40,165 nucleotides of DNA from Candidatus Babeliales bacterium (GTDB taxonomy: Bacteria > Babelota > Babeliae > Babelales > Chromulinivoraceae), in NCBI GenBank assembly GCA_017992075.1, contig JAGOPI010000005.1, positions 1 through 40,165 on the forward strand, in the 5' to 3' direction. Shown piece after piece: positions 30,985 through 40,165 of this stretch. Each line of letters opens with the position of its first letter. Position 1 is the stretch's first letter. The notes under the pieces are model-generated. The model was not told where the DNA came from, did no database searches, and worked only from the letters and a program-made list of their open reading frames with translations. The translations under genes were made by a program, and so were the position numbers.

Positions 30985-33063
30985 ATGAAATTTTTCTTCT
31001 CACATACAAATAGAATAATATTTGTTCTGTTTTTTTCAGCCCTTAATCTTTTAGCTCTTGATTTGAAAGAAAGTGATGCAGTTGTTGCTCCTGAGGCGCA
31101 ATCAACTAATTTAGTTGCAGCACTTGATACGGCTGTAAAAAAAGAAGTTGTTGAAATACAAAAAACGGTAAACAAAACGAAGAAAAATAAAAAAAATGAT
31201 AAGCCTGATAAAATTCAATTTAAAGCTGATAATTTAACGGTTGATATTGGTGGTAAAGTAAATAATGAAACATTTTTTGCCAATAATATGAATTTTTTAA
31301 ATGCAAATATTGCAACAGATTCTACATTTTTTATTCGAACAACTTTTGACTTATGGTCTATGATTTCACAAGGTGATGCTGAAGAGCCTCGCTTGATGTT
31401 TTATGACACTTTACGATTTCGTTTTAAATGGGGCAGTGTTACTGATGTAAAAAATGATACAAGTTCAGTAACTATTTCAAATACAAAATTTGATGTTAAA
31501 GGAACTGCAACCAACAAACATTTATTATGGATGCGTGAATCTTGGTTAAAAGTGCGACTTGGTGAAATTGATGAACGTAATAATTATGTTCAAATTGGTT
31601 TAATTCCTTATCAGGTTGGTCGCGGTATTGCATTGGGTGCAGCGTACGATGCTCTTGGATTCTTAGGTTTTGCTCCAGGGTCATCAGTTGATCAATATGC
31701 TCCAGCAGTTTTATTTAGTTTTAATCCAGTGGCAGACAGATTCGTTGTAGATATTTATGCTGCATTACTTGAAAATAAACAAACGTCATTAAGTGAAACT
31801 GAAGAAATTATTCGAGCTAATGAACTTGGCAATGCTTGTCCTAAGCGTGGCGTAGGTCGTCAATCATATTTAATGGCACTTCGCAGTGATATTTGTGTTT
31901 GGGATGGATCAAGTCATCGCATTGATTTTGAACCATACATTGTTAATCAAAACGCTCCAGATCAAGATTCATTAGAATTTGTAAATGATGAAGATTCTTA
32001 TTTGACAACTGTGGGTATTGCAATTGAAGGTGCTGCAGGTAAAGTGAGCTGGGGATTTGAAGTTGCACAAAACTTTGGCGAGCTTGACATTAAACCTTGG
32101 GATCGCAATAAAACAAAAATTGTAAAAAATAGTGATGGAGTTTTAATTGAGCAGTATACTAAAGTATATACAACAGATCCTTCAACAACTTTAAAGCCTA
32201 CTTTGGCGACAATTACTTCAAGCGCAGCCTCAATTGTTGCAGCATCTCCAAAAGATCGATCAGAAAATGGAAAATTAATCGGTACTATTTCAGGAAGTCC
32301 AGCAATAAATCTTTACAATGCTTATGATCGTTTTCGCCCAGCACAACGACGCATTGCTTCAGGATATTTCTTCGTTGGTGATGCAACTTATAATTTTGTT
32401 CCTAAAATTTTTAATGCTTCTTTTGGTGTTGGTTATGCATCAGGATTTATTGAGCCGCAAGAAGATATTAATAAATTAACTCAAGAACAATTGCTCAATG
32501 AACCGTTTACAGCATTCATTCCAATTCAATCCGTGTACAGTGGTAAGCGTTTACGTCATTTAGTGCTTTTTAACCAAGGGGTTCCACGATTTAATGTTAA
32601 ACTTCCAAATGATGTGTTGTTTGGTAAAAACGTAAATACTGTGTTGCAAAGCGATTCTGTTAACGAAATGACCAATATTGCATTTATTGGAACTCGTCTT
32701 GATTGGAACGTTCAAGCTTTGAAGCGGCATGGTGTTAATATTGTGCAAAATATTATTGCTTACTGGTCGCCAGAGACTGCACATTTCCCAACTTCAAAAA
32801 GAAAAGTGTCTTTAAATAATGAAACAGAATGGTATGATCTTATCACTTCAACAGAGCAATCAAGTAATTTTATTGGTACTGAACTTACAACTGAGTTTTC
32901 AGCATTATTCTATGAAAAATGGAAATTAGCTGGATATTTTGGTGTACTGTTGCCTGGTCAGCATTACAAAGATATGGCTGGAACTATTATTAAAAAATAT
33001 GATGAAGTAACCGGTTGTGATATTGGTTACGTTGGTAACGTTGGCGTTGCATACTTCTTCTAA
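30985..33063 (+). CDS. Putative outer-membrane beta-barrel protein, paralog 2
   Basis: A 692-residue paralog of the preceding gene. A signal peptide (to about 25, ending LNLLALD) is followed by a Lys-rich linker (about 50-75, [20 protein letters not shown]) not present in paralog 1. The barrel-like region then shows the same blocks: [67 protein letters not shown] and [13 protein letters not shown]. The end is VAYFF, again with terminal Phe. The 133-bp gap between the paralogs contains TTGACA (30896-30901) and an inverted repeat ACAGCA..TGCTGT (30905-30926), so this gene may have its own regulated promoter. aspS follows after 19 bp. Confidence 0.75.
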   Translation: MKFFFSHTNRIIFVLFFSALNLLALDLKESDAVVAPEAQSTNLVAALDTAVKKEVVEIQKTVNKTKKNKKNDKPDKIQFKADNLTVDIGGKVNNETFFANNMNFLNANIATDSTFFIRTTFDLWSMISQGDAEEPRLMFYDTLRFRFKWGSVTDVKNDTSSVTISNTKFDVKGTATNKHLLWMRESWLKVRLGEIDERNNYVQIGLIPYQVGRGIALGAAYDALGFLGFAPGSSVDQYAPAVLFSFNPVADRFVVDIYAALLENKQTSLSETEEIIRANELGNACPKRGVGRQSYLMALRSDICVWDGSSHRIDFEPYIVNQNAPDQDSLEFVNDEDSYLTTVGIAIEGAAGKVSWGFEVAQNFGELDIKPWDRNKTKIVKNSDGVLIEQYTKVYTTDPSTTLKPTLATITSSAASIVAASPKDRSENGKLIGTISGSPAINLYNAYDRFRPAQRRIASGYFFVGDATYNFVPKIFNASFGVGYASGFIEPQEDINKLTQEQLLNEPFTAFIPIQSVYSGKRLRHLVLFNQGVPRFNVKLPNDVLFGKNVNTVLQSDSVNEMTNIAFIGTRLDWNVQALKRHGVNIVQNIIAYWSPETAHFPTSKRKVSLNNETEWYDLITSTEQSSNFIGTELTTEFSALFYEKWKLAGYFGVLLPGQHYKDMAGTIIKKYDEVTGCDIGYVGNVGVAYFF

Positions 33064-33082
33064 TTTAAATCGAGAAAAATTC

Positions 33083-34843
33083 ATGAAACAAAGAACAACC
33101 TATTGTGGTTTAGTTAATCAACAAAATGTTGGTACAGAAATTACTTTGCTTGGATGGGTACATCGTCGTCGAGATCATGGTGGATTAATTTTTATTGATT
33201 TGCGTGATCGTGAAGGATTGATGCAGATTGTTTTTAATGCGGATTTTGATAAAACTGCACATGAATTAGCACATAGTTTGCGTTCTGAATTTGTGATTGC
33301 TGTTGCCGGATTGGTTGTTGCTCGTGATCAAAAATTAATAAATCATGATATGAAAACTGGAGCATTTGAGCTTCAAGTAAAATCACTTGAAATTTTAAAT
33401 AAATCAATTGCATTACCGTTCATGATTAATGAAACGGTTGATGTTGAAGAAGAAACACGCTTAACCTATCGATATCTTGATCTTCGTCGCAATGAAATGT
33501 TTGATACGTTTCATTTGCGCAGTGAGGTTTCATTTTTAGTTCGTGAATATTTTAGAAATAATGGATTTTTAGAAGTTGAAACTCCAATTTTGACCAAAAA
33601 TACTCCTGAAGGTGCTCGAGAATATTTAGTTCCATCTCGTGTACATCAACATCATTTTTATGCTTTGCCACAATCACCACAAATGTACAAACAACTTTTG
33701 ATGGCGTCAGGTTTTGATCGTTATTATCAAATTGCTCGTTGTTTTCGTGATGAAGATTTACGTGCAGATCGTCAGCCAGAATTCACACAAATTGACGTAG
33801 AGATGTCCTTTATCTCAGAAGAAAACATTATGAGCATGATTGAAAAATTGTTATCGCAATTATTTAAAAAAGCGATTAATGTTGATATTCCTTCAAAGTT
33901 TGAACGTATTGCCTATGATGATGCATTTGCATGGTATGGATCAGATAAGCCTGATCTTCGTTATGATTTAAAAATTCAAAATTTAAGCACAGTTTTTGAA
34001 AAAACAGAATTGAAATTTTTACAAACTGTTTTACTACAGGGTGGTAAAATTGGCGCAATTCATGTTTCTGGAAAAGATTTTACACGTTCTGAGCTTGATG
34101 GTTGGGTAACAAAAGCAATGCAGTTTGGAGCAAAAGGGCTTTTGTGGATTCGCTTTAATGAACAAGGGCAAGCAGAATCTCCTGTTTCAAAATTTTTGCC
34201 TGCAGATTTTTTAACACAAATTCAAAAAATTATTCCTACAGCAAAAGCTGGCGATGTGTTGTTTGTAATTGCAGGGCCGTATCAAGAAGCTTGGACACTT
34301 CTTGGTCGTTTACGTTGTGCAATGGCGCAAGAATTAAAGTTGATTGATGAACAAGAGTTTAAATTTTGTTGGGTTACTGATTTTCCATTGTTTGAATATG
34401 ATAAAGATTCAAAATCTTGGAATTCAGTGCATCATCCGTTCACCAGTCCGCAAGCAGATTGGGAAGATAAACCGCTTGATGAAATTAAAGCACGTGCATA
34501 CGATGTTGTGCTCAATGGTTTTGAACTTGGTGGTGGATCTATTCGAATTTCAAATATTGATTTTCAAAAGAAAATGTTTGCATTTTTAGGACTTGATGAA
34601 GCTAAAATGCAAGAAAAATTTGGTGCACTTTTAACAGCTTTAGAAATGGGATGTCCACCACATGGTGGATTAGCTTTAGGTCTTGATCGCATCATTATGT
34701 TAATGACGCAAAGCAAATCAATTCGTGATGTGATTGCATTTCCAAAAACACAAAAAGGTCATGATGCAATGATGAAAGCACCAGGAACTGTTGAAGAAAA
34801 AGATTTGGCGATTTACGGTTTAAAATATTTACCAAAAAAATAA
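33083..34843 (+). CDS. aspS: Aspartyl-tRNA synthetase, probably non-discriminating
   Basis: A class IIb synthetase of 586 residues (E. coli 590), bacterial type with the inserted GAD domain. The N-terminal OB anticodon domain contains [20 protein letters not shown]. Motif 2 is around [30 protein letters not shown] (split here) and motif 3 is [13 protein letters not shown]. His in RRRDHGG replaces the Leu of the E. coli tRNA-Asp-specific enzyme; the same His occurs in the Pseudomonas enzyme that also charges tRNA-Asn. Aspartyl-tRNA-Asn would then need GatCAB, not in this window. ATG at 33083 is chosen; an extension to 33017 would overlap the barrel gene. Confidence 0.96.
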   Translation: MKQRTTYCGLVNQQNVGTEITLLGWVHRRRDHGGLIFIDLRDREGLMQIVFNADFDKTAHELAHSLRSEFVIAVAGLVVARDQKLINHDMKTGAFELQVKSLEILNKSIALPFMINETVDVEEETRLTYRYLDLRRNEMFDTFHLRSEVSFLVREYFRNNGFLEVETPILTKNTPEGAREYLVPSRVHQHHFYALPQSPQMYKQLLMASGFDRYYQIARCFRDEDLRADRQPEFTQIDVEMSFISEENIMSMIEKLLSQLFKKAINVDIPSKFERIAYDDAFAWYGSDKPDLRYDLKIQNLSTVFEKTELKFLQTVLLQGGKIGAIHVSGKDFTRSELDGWVTKAMQFGAKGLLWIRFNEQGQAESPVSKFLPADFLTQIQKIIPTAKAGDVLFVIAGPYQEAWTLLGRLRCAMAQELKLIDEQEFKFCWVTDFPLFEYDKDSKSWNSVHHPFTSPQADWEDKPLDEIKARAYDVVLNGFELGGGSIRISNIDFQKKMFAFLGLDEAKMQEKFGALLTALEMGCPPHGGLALGLDRIIMLMTQSKSIRDVIAFPKTQKGHDAMMKAPGTVEEKDLAIYGLKYLPKK

Positions 34844-34876
34844 AAGAGCAATAAAAAATAAATTTTAGTGATTGTT

Positions 34877-34907
34877 AAAAATCCCGAACTTAATTTCGGG
34901 ATTTTTT
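34877..34907. terminator. Bidirectional terminator between aspS and ridA-like gene
   Basis: A perfect 12-bp stem, AAAAATCCCGAA (34877-34888) with TTCGGGATTTTT (34895-34906), and a six-base loop. T-runs are on both strands between convergent genes. Confidence 0.9.
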
Positions 34908-34910
34908 ATT

Positions 34911-35357
34911 TTATGATACTGCCATTCCTTCAATTCCTACAACAGATCCTAAAGGTAAAAATGCAACACCAATAACCGAAAGGGTTGGATATGGAGCTGT
35001 TAAAAATGAAGCATATTCTGCACAAATATCTCGAATGATGATCGTATCTGAAATGGTTGTTGCTATAATTACTTTTTTAACATTAGAAAAATCCATTCCA
35101 GCATTGGATAAAAGTGCTTGAATATTGAGCATGCATTGTCTTGTTGCAAGTACAGGATCCATAATGACAGTATTTGTTGCAGGATCGATTGGAAGTTGTC
35201 CTGCAATAAATAAAATTTCGCGAGGGTGATTAACGTATAATGCTTGACTGTAATATGATCCTCCTGGTCGTGGAGCTCCACCTGTTTCTACTGATAATGT
35301 TTCTGCGCAGCAACATTGAAATAAAAATAAAGAAATTATCAGTATTTTATCTTTCAT
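34911..35357 (-). CDS. Exported RidA/YjgF-family protein lacking the catalytic Arg
   Basis: A RidA-fold trimer-forming protein; canonical members hydrolyse reactive enamine/imine intermediates in the cytosol. Family blocks include GGSYYSQALYV, ILFIAGQLPIDPATN, TRQCMLNIQALLSNAGMDFS and LPLGSVVGIEGMAV (the latter with the conserved Glu). Aligned with E. coli RidA, the essential Arg105 in FPARSCVEV is Leu here (YPTLSVIGV), so imine deamination is unlikely. A signal peptide (MKDKILIISLFLFQCCCAE) adds to the oddity and suggests a periplasmic or secreted role. AAAAGGGA lies just before ATG. It is directly downstream of clpB (21-bp gap) and likely cotranscribed. Confidence 0.85.
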   Translation of the reverse strand: MKDKILIISLFLFQCCCAETLSVETGGAPRPGGSYYSQALYVNHPREILFIAGQLPIDPATNTVIMDPVLATRQCMLNIQALLSNAGMDFSNVKKVIIATTISDTIIIRDICAEYASFLTAPYPTLSVIGVAFLPLGSVVGIEGMAVS

Positions 35358-35378
35358 GAGTTCCCTTTTTAATAAAAT

Positions 35379-37496
35379 TTATTGAGAAATCGTAACTTTA
35401 TCATCTTTTAAATCAATTTTGATTGTTTTAGTTTCTGGATGTGCAAGTAAAAATTGTGATGTTGGTACAATAATATTGTGATGAATTGCACGTTTTAATG
35501 GTCGAGCACCAAATTCAGCTTCAAATCCTTCACGAGCAATAAAATCAAGAACTGCATCTGAAATACTGACTTTAATATCTTTGTTTGCAAGACGTTTTTC
35601 AAAATGTTGTAGATGTGATTTTGCAATATTTTTGATTATTTTTTCATCAAGCATATTAAATATTACAATATCATCGATTCGATTTAAGAATTCAGGACGA
35701 AAAACTTTATGCAGTTGTTTTTCAATTTCATTTTTTACTTTTTCATCAATTTTTTTTGATTGTAAAATTAACTCTGAGCCTATGTTTGAGGTCATAATGA
35801 TAACGCAATTTTTAAAATTAATCGTGCGACCTTGACCATCGGTTAATCTTCCATCATCCAAAATTTGTAAGAAAATATTAAAAACTTCAGGATGCGCTTT
35901 TTCAATCTCATCAAATAAAATTACACTGTATGGATTTTTTCGTACAGCCTCTGTAAGTTGTCCGCCTTCTTCATGTCCAACGTAGCCAGGAGGTGATCCT
36001 ATTAATCGTGATACAGCATGTTTTTCCATATACTCTGACATATCGATGCGAATTAATTTTTGTTCATCATTGAACAAATAATCAGTTAAAGTTTTTGCAA
36101 CTTCAGTTTTTCCAACACCTGTTGGCCCGAGAAATAGAAATGAACCGATCGGTTTATGAGGATCGGTCAGTCCAGCACGATGTACTTGAATTGCATGTGC
36201 AATTTTTTCAATAGCTTGATCTTGACCAATCACGCGCTGTTTGAGTATGTTTTCCATATCTAAAAGTTTTTTAGATTCTGAAGCTTGCAATTTTGCTGCA
36301 GGAATGCCGGTCCATCGTGATAAAACCTTTGCAATATCTTCTTCGGTAACTTCTTCTTTGAGTAAATTAAAACCACTTTTTTTCAATTTTTCTTGTTGCA
36401 CACCCAGTTCTTTTTCAAGTTGCACTATTTTGCCATATTTAATTTCTGATGCTCGAGCAAAATCACCCATACGTTCAGCTTGTAAAAATTCATAGTTTGC
36501 AAGTTCAATTTTTTCTTTGATTTGTTGCATTTTTTCAAGTGGTTCTCGTTCTGATTTCCATTGACCAAGCAATGTTTGATGTTGTTTTTTAAGTGTTTCA
36601 AGTTCAGTGCCTAGATCAGCAAGACGTTGTTGTGAGGCTTTGTTGTCTTTTTCTTTGGTAAGTGCAACCTTTTCAATTTCAAGTTGGCGAATTTTGCGTT
36701 CCATTTGATCAAGTTGTTCTGGTTTTGATTCAATAGCCATTTTGACCATAGATGCAGCTTCATCTACTAAATCAATTGCTTTATCGGGTAAAAATCGATC
36801 AGGAATATTTTTTGAAGATAAAAGTACTGCTTGCACAAGCGCAGCATCTGTAATTTTGATTCCATGATGCAGTTCATATTTTTCTTTGAGTCCTCGAAGA
36901 ATCGAAATTGCATCTTCTATGCTTGGTTCTTCAACTAAAACTTTTTGAAAACGTCGTTCAAGTGCTGCATCTTTTTCTATATATTTTTTATACTCTTTAA
37001 TTGTTGTAGCGCCAATGCAATGAAGTTGACCGCGAGCAAGAGCTGGCTTTAAAAGATTTGATGCATCCATGCCGCCGCCCGTTGATCCTGCACCAACCAG
37101 CATGTGCAATTCGTCGATAAATAAAATAACATGATCGCCAGCATCTTCAATTGATTTTAAAATTCCTTTGATGCGTTCTTCAAATTCACCTTGGTATTTT
37201 GTGCCAGCCATAAGTGCACCCATATCGAGTGCAAAAATTTGATTGTTTTTTAAACTTTCAGGAACATCATTGTTGATAATTCGTTGCGCAATTCCTTCAA
37301 CAATCGCCGTTTTTCCAACGCCAGGGTCACCAATTAAAACGGGGTTGTTTTTTGTTCTACGAGATAAAATTTGAATAACTCTGCGAATTTCTTCATGTCG
37401 TCCGATCACAGGATCAAGTTTGCCTTGTTGTGCAAGTTTTGTGATATTTTGACAATATTTTTCTAACAGTTCGAATGGATTTTGATTTGTTGTCAT
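35379..37496 (-). CDS. clpB: ClpB disaggregase lacking the N-terminal domain
   Basis: A hexameric AAA+ chaperone that threads aggregated proteins together with DnaK. Its 705 residues begin directly at the linker and first AAA+ domain: Walker A GDPGVGKT, pore loop GTKYQGEF and Walker B ILFIDELH. The coiled-coil M-domain (about 255-375, [20 protein letters not shown] onward) marks it as ClpB, not ClpA or ClpC. The second AAA+ has GPTGVGKT and pore loop GYVGHEEGG. The roughly 145-residue Clp-N domain is absent. E. coli makes a similar short form from an internal start, but here no upstream coding remains. AAGGA is seven bases before ATG. A promoter and hairpin leader lie upstream. Confidence 0.95.
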   Translation of the reverse strand: MTTNQNPFELLEKYCQNITKLAQQGKLDPVIGRHEEIRRVIQILSRRTKNNPVLIGDPGVGKTAIVEGIAQRIINNDVPESLKNNQIFALDMGALMAGTKYQGEFEERIKGILKSIEDAGDHVILFIDELHMLVGAGSTGGGMDASNLLKPALARGQLHCIGATTIKEYKKYIEKDAALERRFQKVLVEEPSIEDAISILRGLKEKYELHHGIKITDAALVQAVLLSSKNIPDRFLPDKAIDLVDEAASMVKMAIESKPEQLDQMERKIRQLEIEKVALTKEKDNKASQQRLADLGTELETLKKQHQTLLGQWKSEREPLEKMQQIKEKIELANYEFLQAERMGDFARASEIKYGKIVQLEKELGVQQEKLKKSGFNLLKEEVTEEDIAKVLSRWTGIPAAKLQASESKKLLDMENILKQRVIGQDQAIEKIAHAIQVHRAGLTDPHKPIGSFLFLGPTGVGKTEVAKTLTDYLFNDEQKLIRIDMSEYMEKHAVSRLIGSPPGYVGHEEGGQLTEAVRKNPYSVILFDEIEKAHPEVFNIFLQILDDGRLTDGQGRTINFKNCVIIMTSNIGSELILQSKKIDEKVKNEIEKQLHKVFRPEFLNRIDDIVIFNMLDEKIIKNIAKSHLQHFEKRLANKDIKVSISDAVLDFIAREGFEAEFGARPLKRAIHHNIIVPTSQFLLAHPETKTIKIDLKDDKVTISQ

Positions 37497-37530
37497 AGAT
37501 ATATCCTTAAGGAAAAAAACTTTTTTTGCT

Positions 37531-37563
37531 ATCTGGATCCTAAATCAAGTTTAGGATCCAGAT
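37531..37563 (-). promoter_or_regulatory. Perfect inverted repeat in the clpB leader
   Basis: ATCTGGATCCTAAA (37531-37544) and TTTAGGATCCAGAT (37550-37563) are exact complements with a five-base spacer. It lies between the candidate clpB promoter and its ribosome site. It is not CIRCE (no TTAGCACTC). It may be an mRNA hairpin or an operator of another heat-shock regulator. Confidence 0.65.
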
Positions 37564-37585
37564 AATAAAAAGGTAGTTATCTATT

Positions 37586-37614
37586 TTTATACCGAACTGA
37601 TATTTTTTGCGCAA
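37586..37614 (-). promoter_or_regulatory. Candidate clpB promoter
   Basis: On the minus strand TTGCGC (37614-37609), exactly 17 bases, then TATAAA (37591-37586). The transcript would start about 20 bases before the hairpin at 37531-37563 and about 85 bases before the clpB ATG. Confidence 0.5.
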
Positions 37615-37687
37615 GTGAGAAATAAAAATAAATCACAATTGGCTGGATAAATCTCTATGTAAATTTCTTGATTGGTTTTGCATTTTT

Positions 37688-39133
37688 TCATATTTTTTTT
37701 GCATGAACAGGTTTTCCTTGAAGATCTTTTTGTTTAAAGCGTTTGATTTTTGGACTGTTTTTAATTTTTTCGATGTAATTGGTCAAATATTCTTGCATAT
37801 CCTTTGGTTGTTTTTTAAGCCAGTCTTGACCACCAAGTGCATCAAAGGCTGTTAAACTTTTATCAAAAATTAATTGTCCCAGGTAAAATGTTTGTCGTGC
37901 TGATGATGCCCAGTTGATATGATCTTGTAAAAATTTACTTTGATCATCAAATGGTTCTAGATATTCGTCGCCAATTAATGATTTGAGCGTTTCTTCTTCA
38001 GGTGAAAATTCAAGTCCTAGATTATCAAAATAATTTTGCAATGTCGTCAAAAATTTGATAGTGATAAAATCACTATCTTTGCTTTTTTCTGTTATTGCTT
38101 TTTGTATAGCAGCATCTTCAGAAATAAATGAACCATCTGGATTATATGTAATATCGACTTGATCAGCCTTTTTATCTAATATATAAAGATTATATCTTTT
38201 TGTAATCGATTTAGAATCTTCAGCAAGTGTTTCATAAGGACTTATTCTTATCAATGTAAGCAAGTGTAATGTTTGAAAACGTTCTGGATCTTCTCTGAAA
38301 ACATTGCAAAAAATTCTGCCAAGAATTGAATGAAATTCATTGAATTTAATCCGACCAGACAAATCCCAGAATTTATATGCTTTTGGGTATAGCGGTGTGT
38401 CTTTTTCTTGAAATGAGTCATGACCTTTGGGTGCAGGAATTGAAACGGCATCAGCCCAAGAAATTTTGTAGTGTGCAATTTGTTCAACAGCTTGAAAAAT
38501 GAAAATCTGGTAAACAGCGTTATGAAATTCAGGTAAATATTGGATAATTTTATTATTAAGCCAATCATCTGGATTTGCAATTTCTTTTTCAAATTCCGGA
38601 GTGAATTTTTCAGGATTAATTTTGCCATCTGTATTTTTTTCAAAAATTGTTTTATTTTCTACAGCTTCGATAAATTGATAAAGCCAATCAGTTTTGGTTA
38701 AATAGTCTGACGTACAAATTAATTCTTTAAACTTTGGATATGATTTATTAGCTACATTTTCAATATCTTCCACAAAGCGTAATTTATTTTTTATAATATT
38801 ATTATTTTCAGATAGTTTGACATTATCAAGGAGTTTTAAATTTATAGGTATTGATTTTTTTCTCAAACGCCACTCGGTTTGAATTTTTTTAGCAGCTTTA
38901 TCTTGTTGTCTAAATTTTTTTAATTTTTCTTCGCGTTCTAAATTTTCTTGTGATATTTCTTCAGGTACTTTAACGGATTCTGTTCGATATCGCATACCCG
39001 TGTATTTCATTTTTGCTTTTTTATCGATAATAGGTTCTTCATATTCAGTGTCAATATACTCTACATCTGATGGTAAGGTGATATTGCAAGTTAAAATAGA
39101 CCAAAATAAAATGATTCTTTTTAAATTTTTCAT
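37688..39133 (-). CDS. Exported protein with an IQ (calmodulin-binding-like) motif
   Basis: A 481-residue protein of unknown family. The signal peptide (MKNLKRIILFWSILTCNITL) is clear and AAGGAAT stands before ATG at 39133. A charged helix at about 60-95 contains AAKKIQTEWRLRKKS, which follows the IQxxxR pattern of eukaryotic IQ motifs that bind calmodulin or myosin light chains. The larger C-terminal part (100-480) is helical, acidic to neutral and rich in aromatic residues, with no enzyme motif I recognise. The tail is basic (KRFKQKDLQGKPVHAKKI). It reads toward clpB but is separated from it by about 190 bp with its own promoter. Confidence 0.65.
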   Translation of the reverse strand: MKNLKRIILFWSILTCNITLPSDVEYIDTEYEEPIIDKKAKMKYTGMRYRTESVKVPEEISQENLEREEKLKKFRQQDKAAKKIQTEWRLRKKSIPINLKLLDNVKLSENNNIIKNKLRFVEDIENVANKSYPKFKELICTSDYLTKTDWLYQFIEAVENKTIFEKNTDGKINPEKFTPEFEKEIANPDDWLNNKIIQYLPEFHNAVYQIFIFQAVEQIAHYKISWADAVSIPAPKGHDSFQEKDTPLYPKAYKFWDLSGRIKFNEFHSILGRIFCNVFREDPERFQTLHLLTLIRISPYETLAEDSKSITKRYNLYILDKKADQVDITYNPDGSFISEDAAIQKAITEKSKDSDFITIKFLTTLQNYFDNLGLEFSPEEETLKSLIGDEYLEPFDDQSKFLQDHINWASSARQTFYLGQLIFDKSLTAFDALGGQDWLKKQPKDMQEYLTNYIEKIKNSPKIKRFKQKDLQGKPVHAKKI

Positions 39134-39147
39134 AAAAATTCCTTAAT

Positions 39148-39181
39148 TTTTTTAAAATAGCTTATTTTTTAAAATAGCTTA
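39148..39181. repeat. Tandem 17-bp direct repeat
   Basis: TTTTTTAAAATAGCTTA occurs twice without a gap (39148-39164, 39165-39181), in the 106-bp region upstream of the IQ-motif gene. Probably a slippage duplication. Confidence 0.7.
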
Positions 39182-39239
39182 TAAATTTTGATTATTGCTT
39201 CACAACAGTTTTTTTAAATTTGATCTGATTTTAAAAAAA

Positions 39240-40165
39240 TTAAAACAGTTCTTGAATAACTTGTTCTATAGGTCGTAGGCTTAATTCACTTTGCATAGCA
39301 GTGTAAAAAATTTCATCATAGGTTCGAGTTTCAACCACCATAGGCATCGTAATTGCATGTCCTAACAGCAGTGCTTGTTTTTTGGTATCGAGTGATCCTA
39401 AAACTGCTCGAAGCGTATTTGCATTTGGTGTACCCATAAGAACTGCTTGTAAATCTTTTTCATCACTTAACTGCGCTATAATTTTGGTTCCAATTTGCGA
39501 CAAAACTTCAGTATCAATACCTGAAGGGCGCTGATCGATTACAAACAGTGTAACGTAATATTTTCGCATTTCGCGCGCAATGGTTCCAAAGATAGTTTGC
39601 GATGCTGCAATCGGATTTAAAAATTTGTGTGCTTCTTCGATCACAATCATGAGTTGCTTTGGTTCATCACCTGCTTTTTGACTACCTAAATATTTTTCAG
39701 TTTTTGCAACGTATTCATGATGAATTCGTCGAGTAATTACGTTGGCCATAAGCAAATAACAAAAAGTTGAAGTATAATTTCCAAATTCGATAACAACATG
39801 AACATCTTTTTGAATGTATTCTATTAATCGATCGATCACTGATTGATTTCTTGGTAATTTTGGTACAAAAAATGGAAATCGTTCAATGCGTTTTAATTTT
39901 CGATACAGTGCTGCAATGGATTCAGGATGTGCGCCAATTTGTTCAGCAAATTCTTTTGCATTATGTCCTTGTTCAAGCAGCGCTTGCAGCCAATCATCAT
40001 GAAATTTTGCAGCAATTAAATAAGCAGCTTCAAGTGCAGTGCTGTGCAAATTAAGTTCTGATTGTAGTGATAAAATGTCTTCAACTTTTATGTCTTGATA
40101 TGAAAGTTGCACAACAACATCAGGTTGTGCTCCACGTCGTTGTGTTGCTTGAGGATCAAGTGAAA
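39240..40165 (-). CDS. HerA/DUF87-type ATPase, C-terminal part (start outside window)
   Basis: A hexameric FtsK/HerA-superfamily ATPase fragment. Reading is open to the window edge: codons upstream of GTG 40112 continue in frame (SLDPQATQRRGAQPDVVV), so the gene is cut, not started, here. The Walker B strand with its catalytic Glu is seen in QLMIVIEEAHKFLNP. After it come IAREMRKYYVTLFVIDQRPS and a sensor-like SQIGTKIIAQLSDEKDLQAV, as in HerA helicases that load with NurA in DNA-end processing or act as conjugation-like motors. Walker A lies outside the window. About 300 residues are visible. Confidence 0.85.
   Translation of the reverse strand, partial: SLDPQATQRRGAQPDVVVQLSYQDIKVEDILSLQSELNLHSTALEAAYLIAAKFHDDWLQALLEQGHNAKEFAEQIGAHPESIAALYRKLKRIERFPFFVPKLPRNQSVIDRLIEYIQKDVHVVIEFGNYTSTFCYLLMANVITRRIHHEYVAKTEKYLGSQKAGDEPKQLMIVIEEAHKFLNPIAASQTIFGTIAREMRKYYVTLFVIDQRPSGIDTEVLSQIGTKIIAQLSDEKDLQAVLMGTPNANTLRAVLGSLDTKKQALLLGHAITMPMVVETRTYDEIFYTAMQSELSLRPIEQVIQELF

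Noticed and set aside
37531-37563. CIRCE element before clpB
   Set aside because: Arms read ATCTGGATCCTAAA with a 5-base spacer. CIRCE is TTAGCACTC with a 9-base spacer.

Overview
The window is a low-GC bacterial chromosome segment, densely packed with short intergenic gaps. It mixes ordinary housekeeping genes (alaS, glyA, efp, nusB, ndk, rpsA, nusA, infB, nfo, aspS, clpB) with many short or unfamiliar proteins that carry N-terminal signal peptides. Two large proteins look like outer-membrane barrels, and there is an MlaD-type lipid-transport protein, so the cell is probably diderm. Low GC, many exported orphans, exported versions of normally cytosolic folds (SET domain, GT2, RidA) and a eukaryote-like IQ motif together suggest a host-associated bacterium with a reduced genome. 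Candidatus Dependentiae (TM6) is my best guess. That is inference, because no rRNA is present to confirm it.

Layout. 0-6.1 kb: the end of an unknown gene, an MCE/MlaD protein, an exported Cys-rich protein, then a leftward operon HIT - alaS - small exported peptide. 6.3-11.4 kb: an exported GT2 glycosyltransferase, then leftward genes for an exported SET protein, glyA, an exported alpha/beta hydrolase, a thioredoxin-like protein and an exported coiled-coil protein. 11.5-13.2 kb: a rightward guanidinium exporter (gdx), then efp-nusB. 13.2-16.9 kb: leftward rpsA-ndk, an exported lipase-like hydrolase and an IscU/SufU-like protein. 17-21.5 kb: an exported coiled-coil membrane protein, a Lys-rich lipoprotein, a small exported protein and a double M16 peptidase. 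21.6-24.2 kb: a truncated ComEC and an exported clostripain-family protease.

The centre of interest is the 467-bp gap 24228-24694. It holds nine DnaA-box-like 9-mers in two opposed arrays. The first array has five boxes at an exact 11-bp period. A hairpin lies between the arrays and an AT-rich tract follows. The sign of GC skew on the + strand appears to flip here (C over G to the left, G over C to the right), whichever strand the genes are on. I read this as the chromosomal replication origin (oriC), with no dnaA gene beside it in this window. Highly expressed genes point away from it: rpsA-ndk leftward, nusA-infB and aspS rightward.

Right of the origin: nusA-infB, a possible small structured RNA (about 27800-27912), nfo on the opposite strand, two tandem paralogous outer-membrane-type proteins followed by aspS, then leftward an exported RidA-like protein, a ClpB lacking its N-domain with a hairpin leader, an exported IQ-motif protein, and a HerA-type ATPase cut by the window edge. 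No tRNA, rRNA, insertion sequence or CRISPR array was seen.
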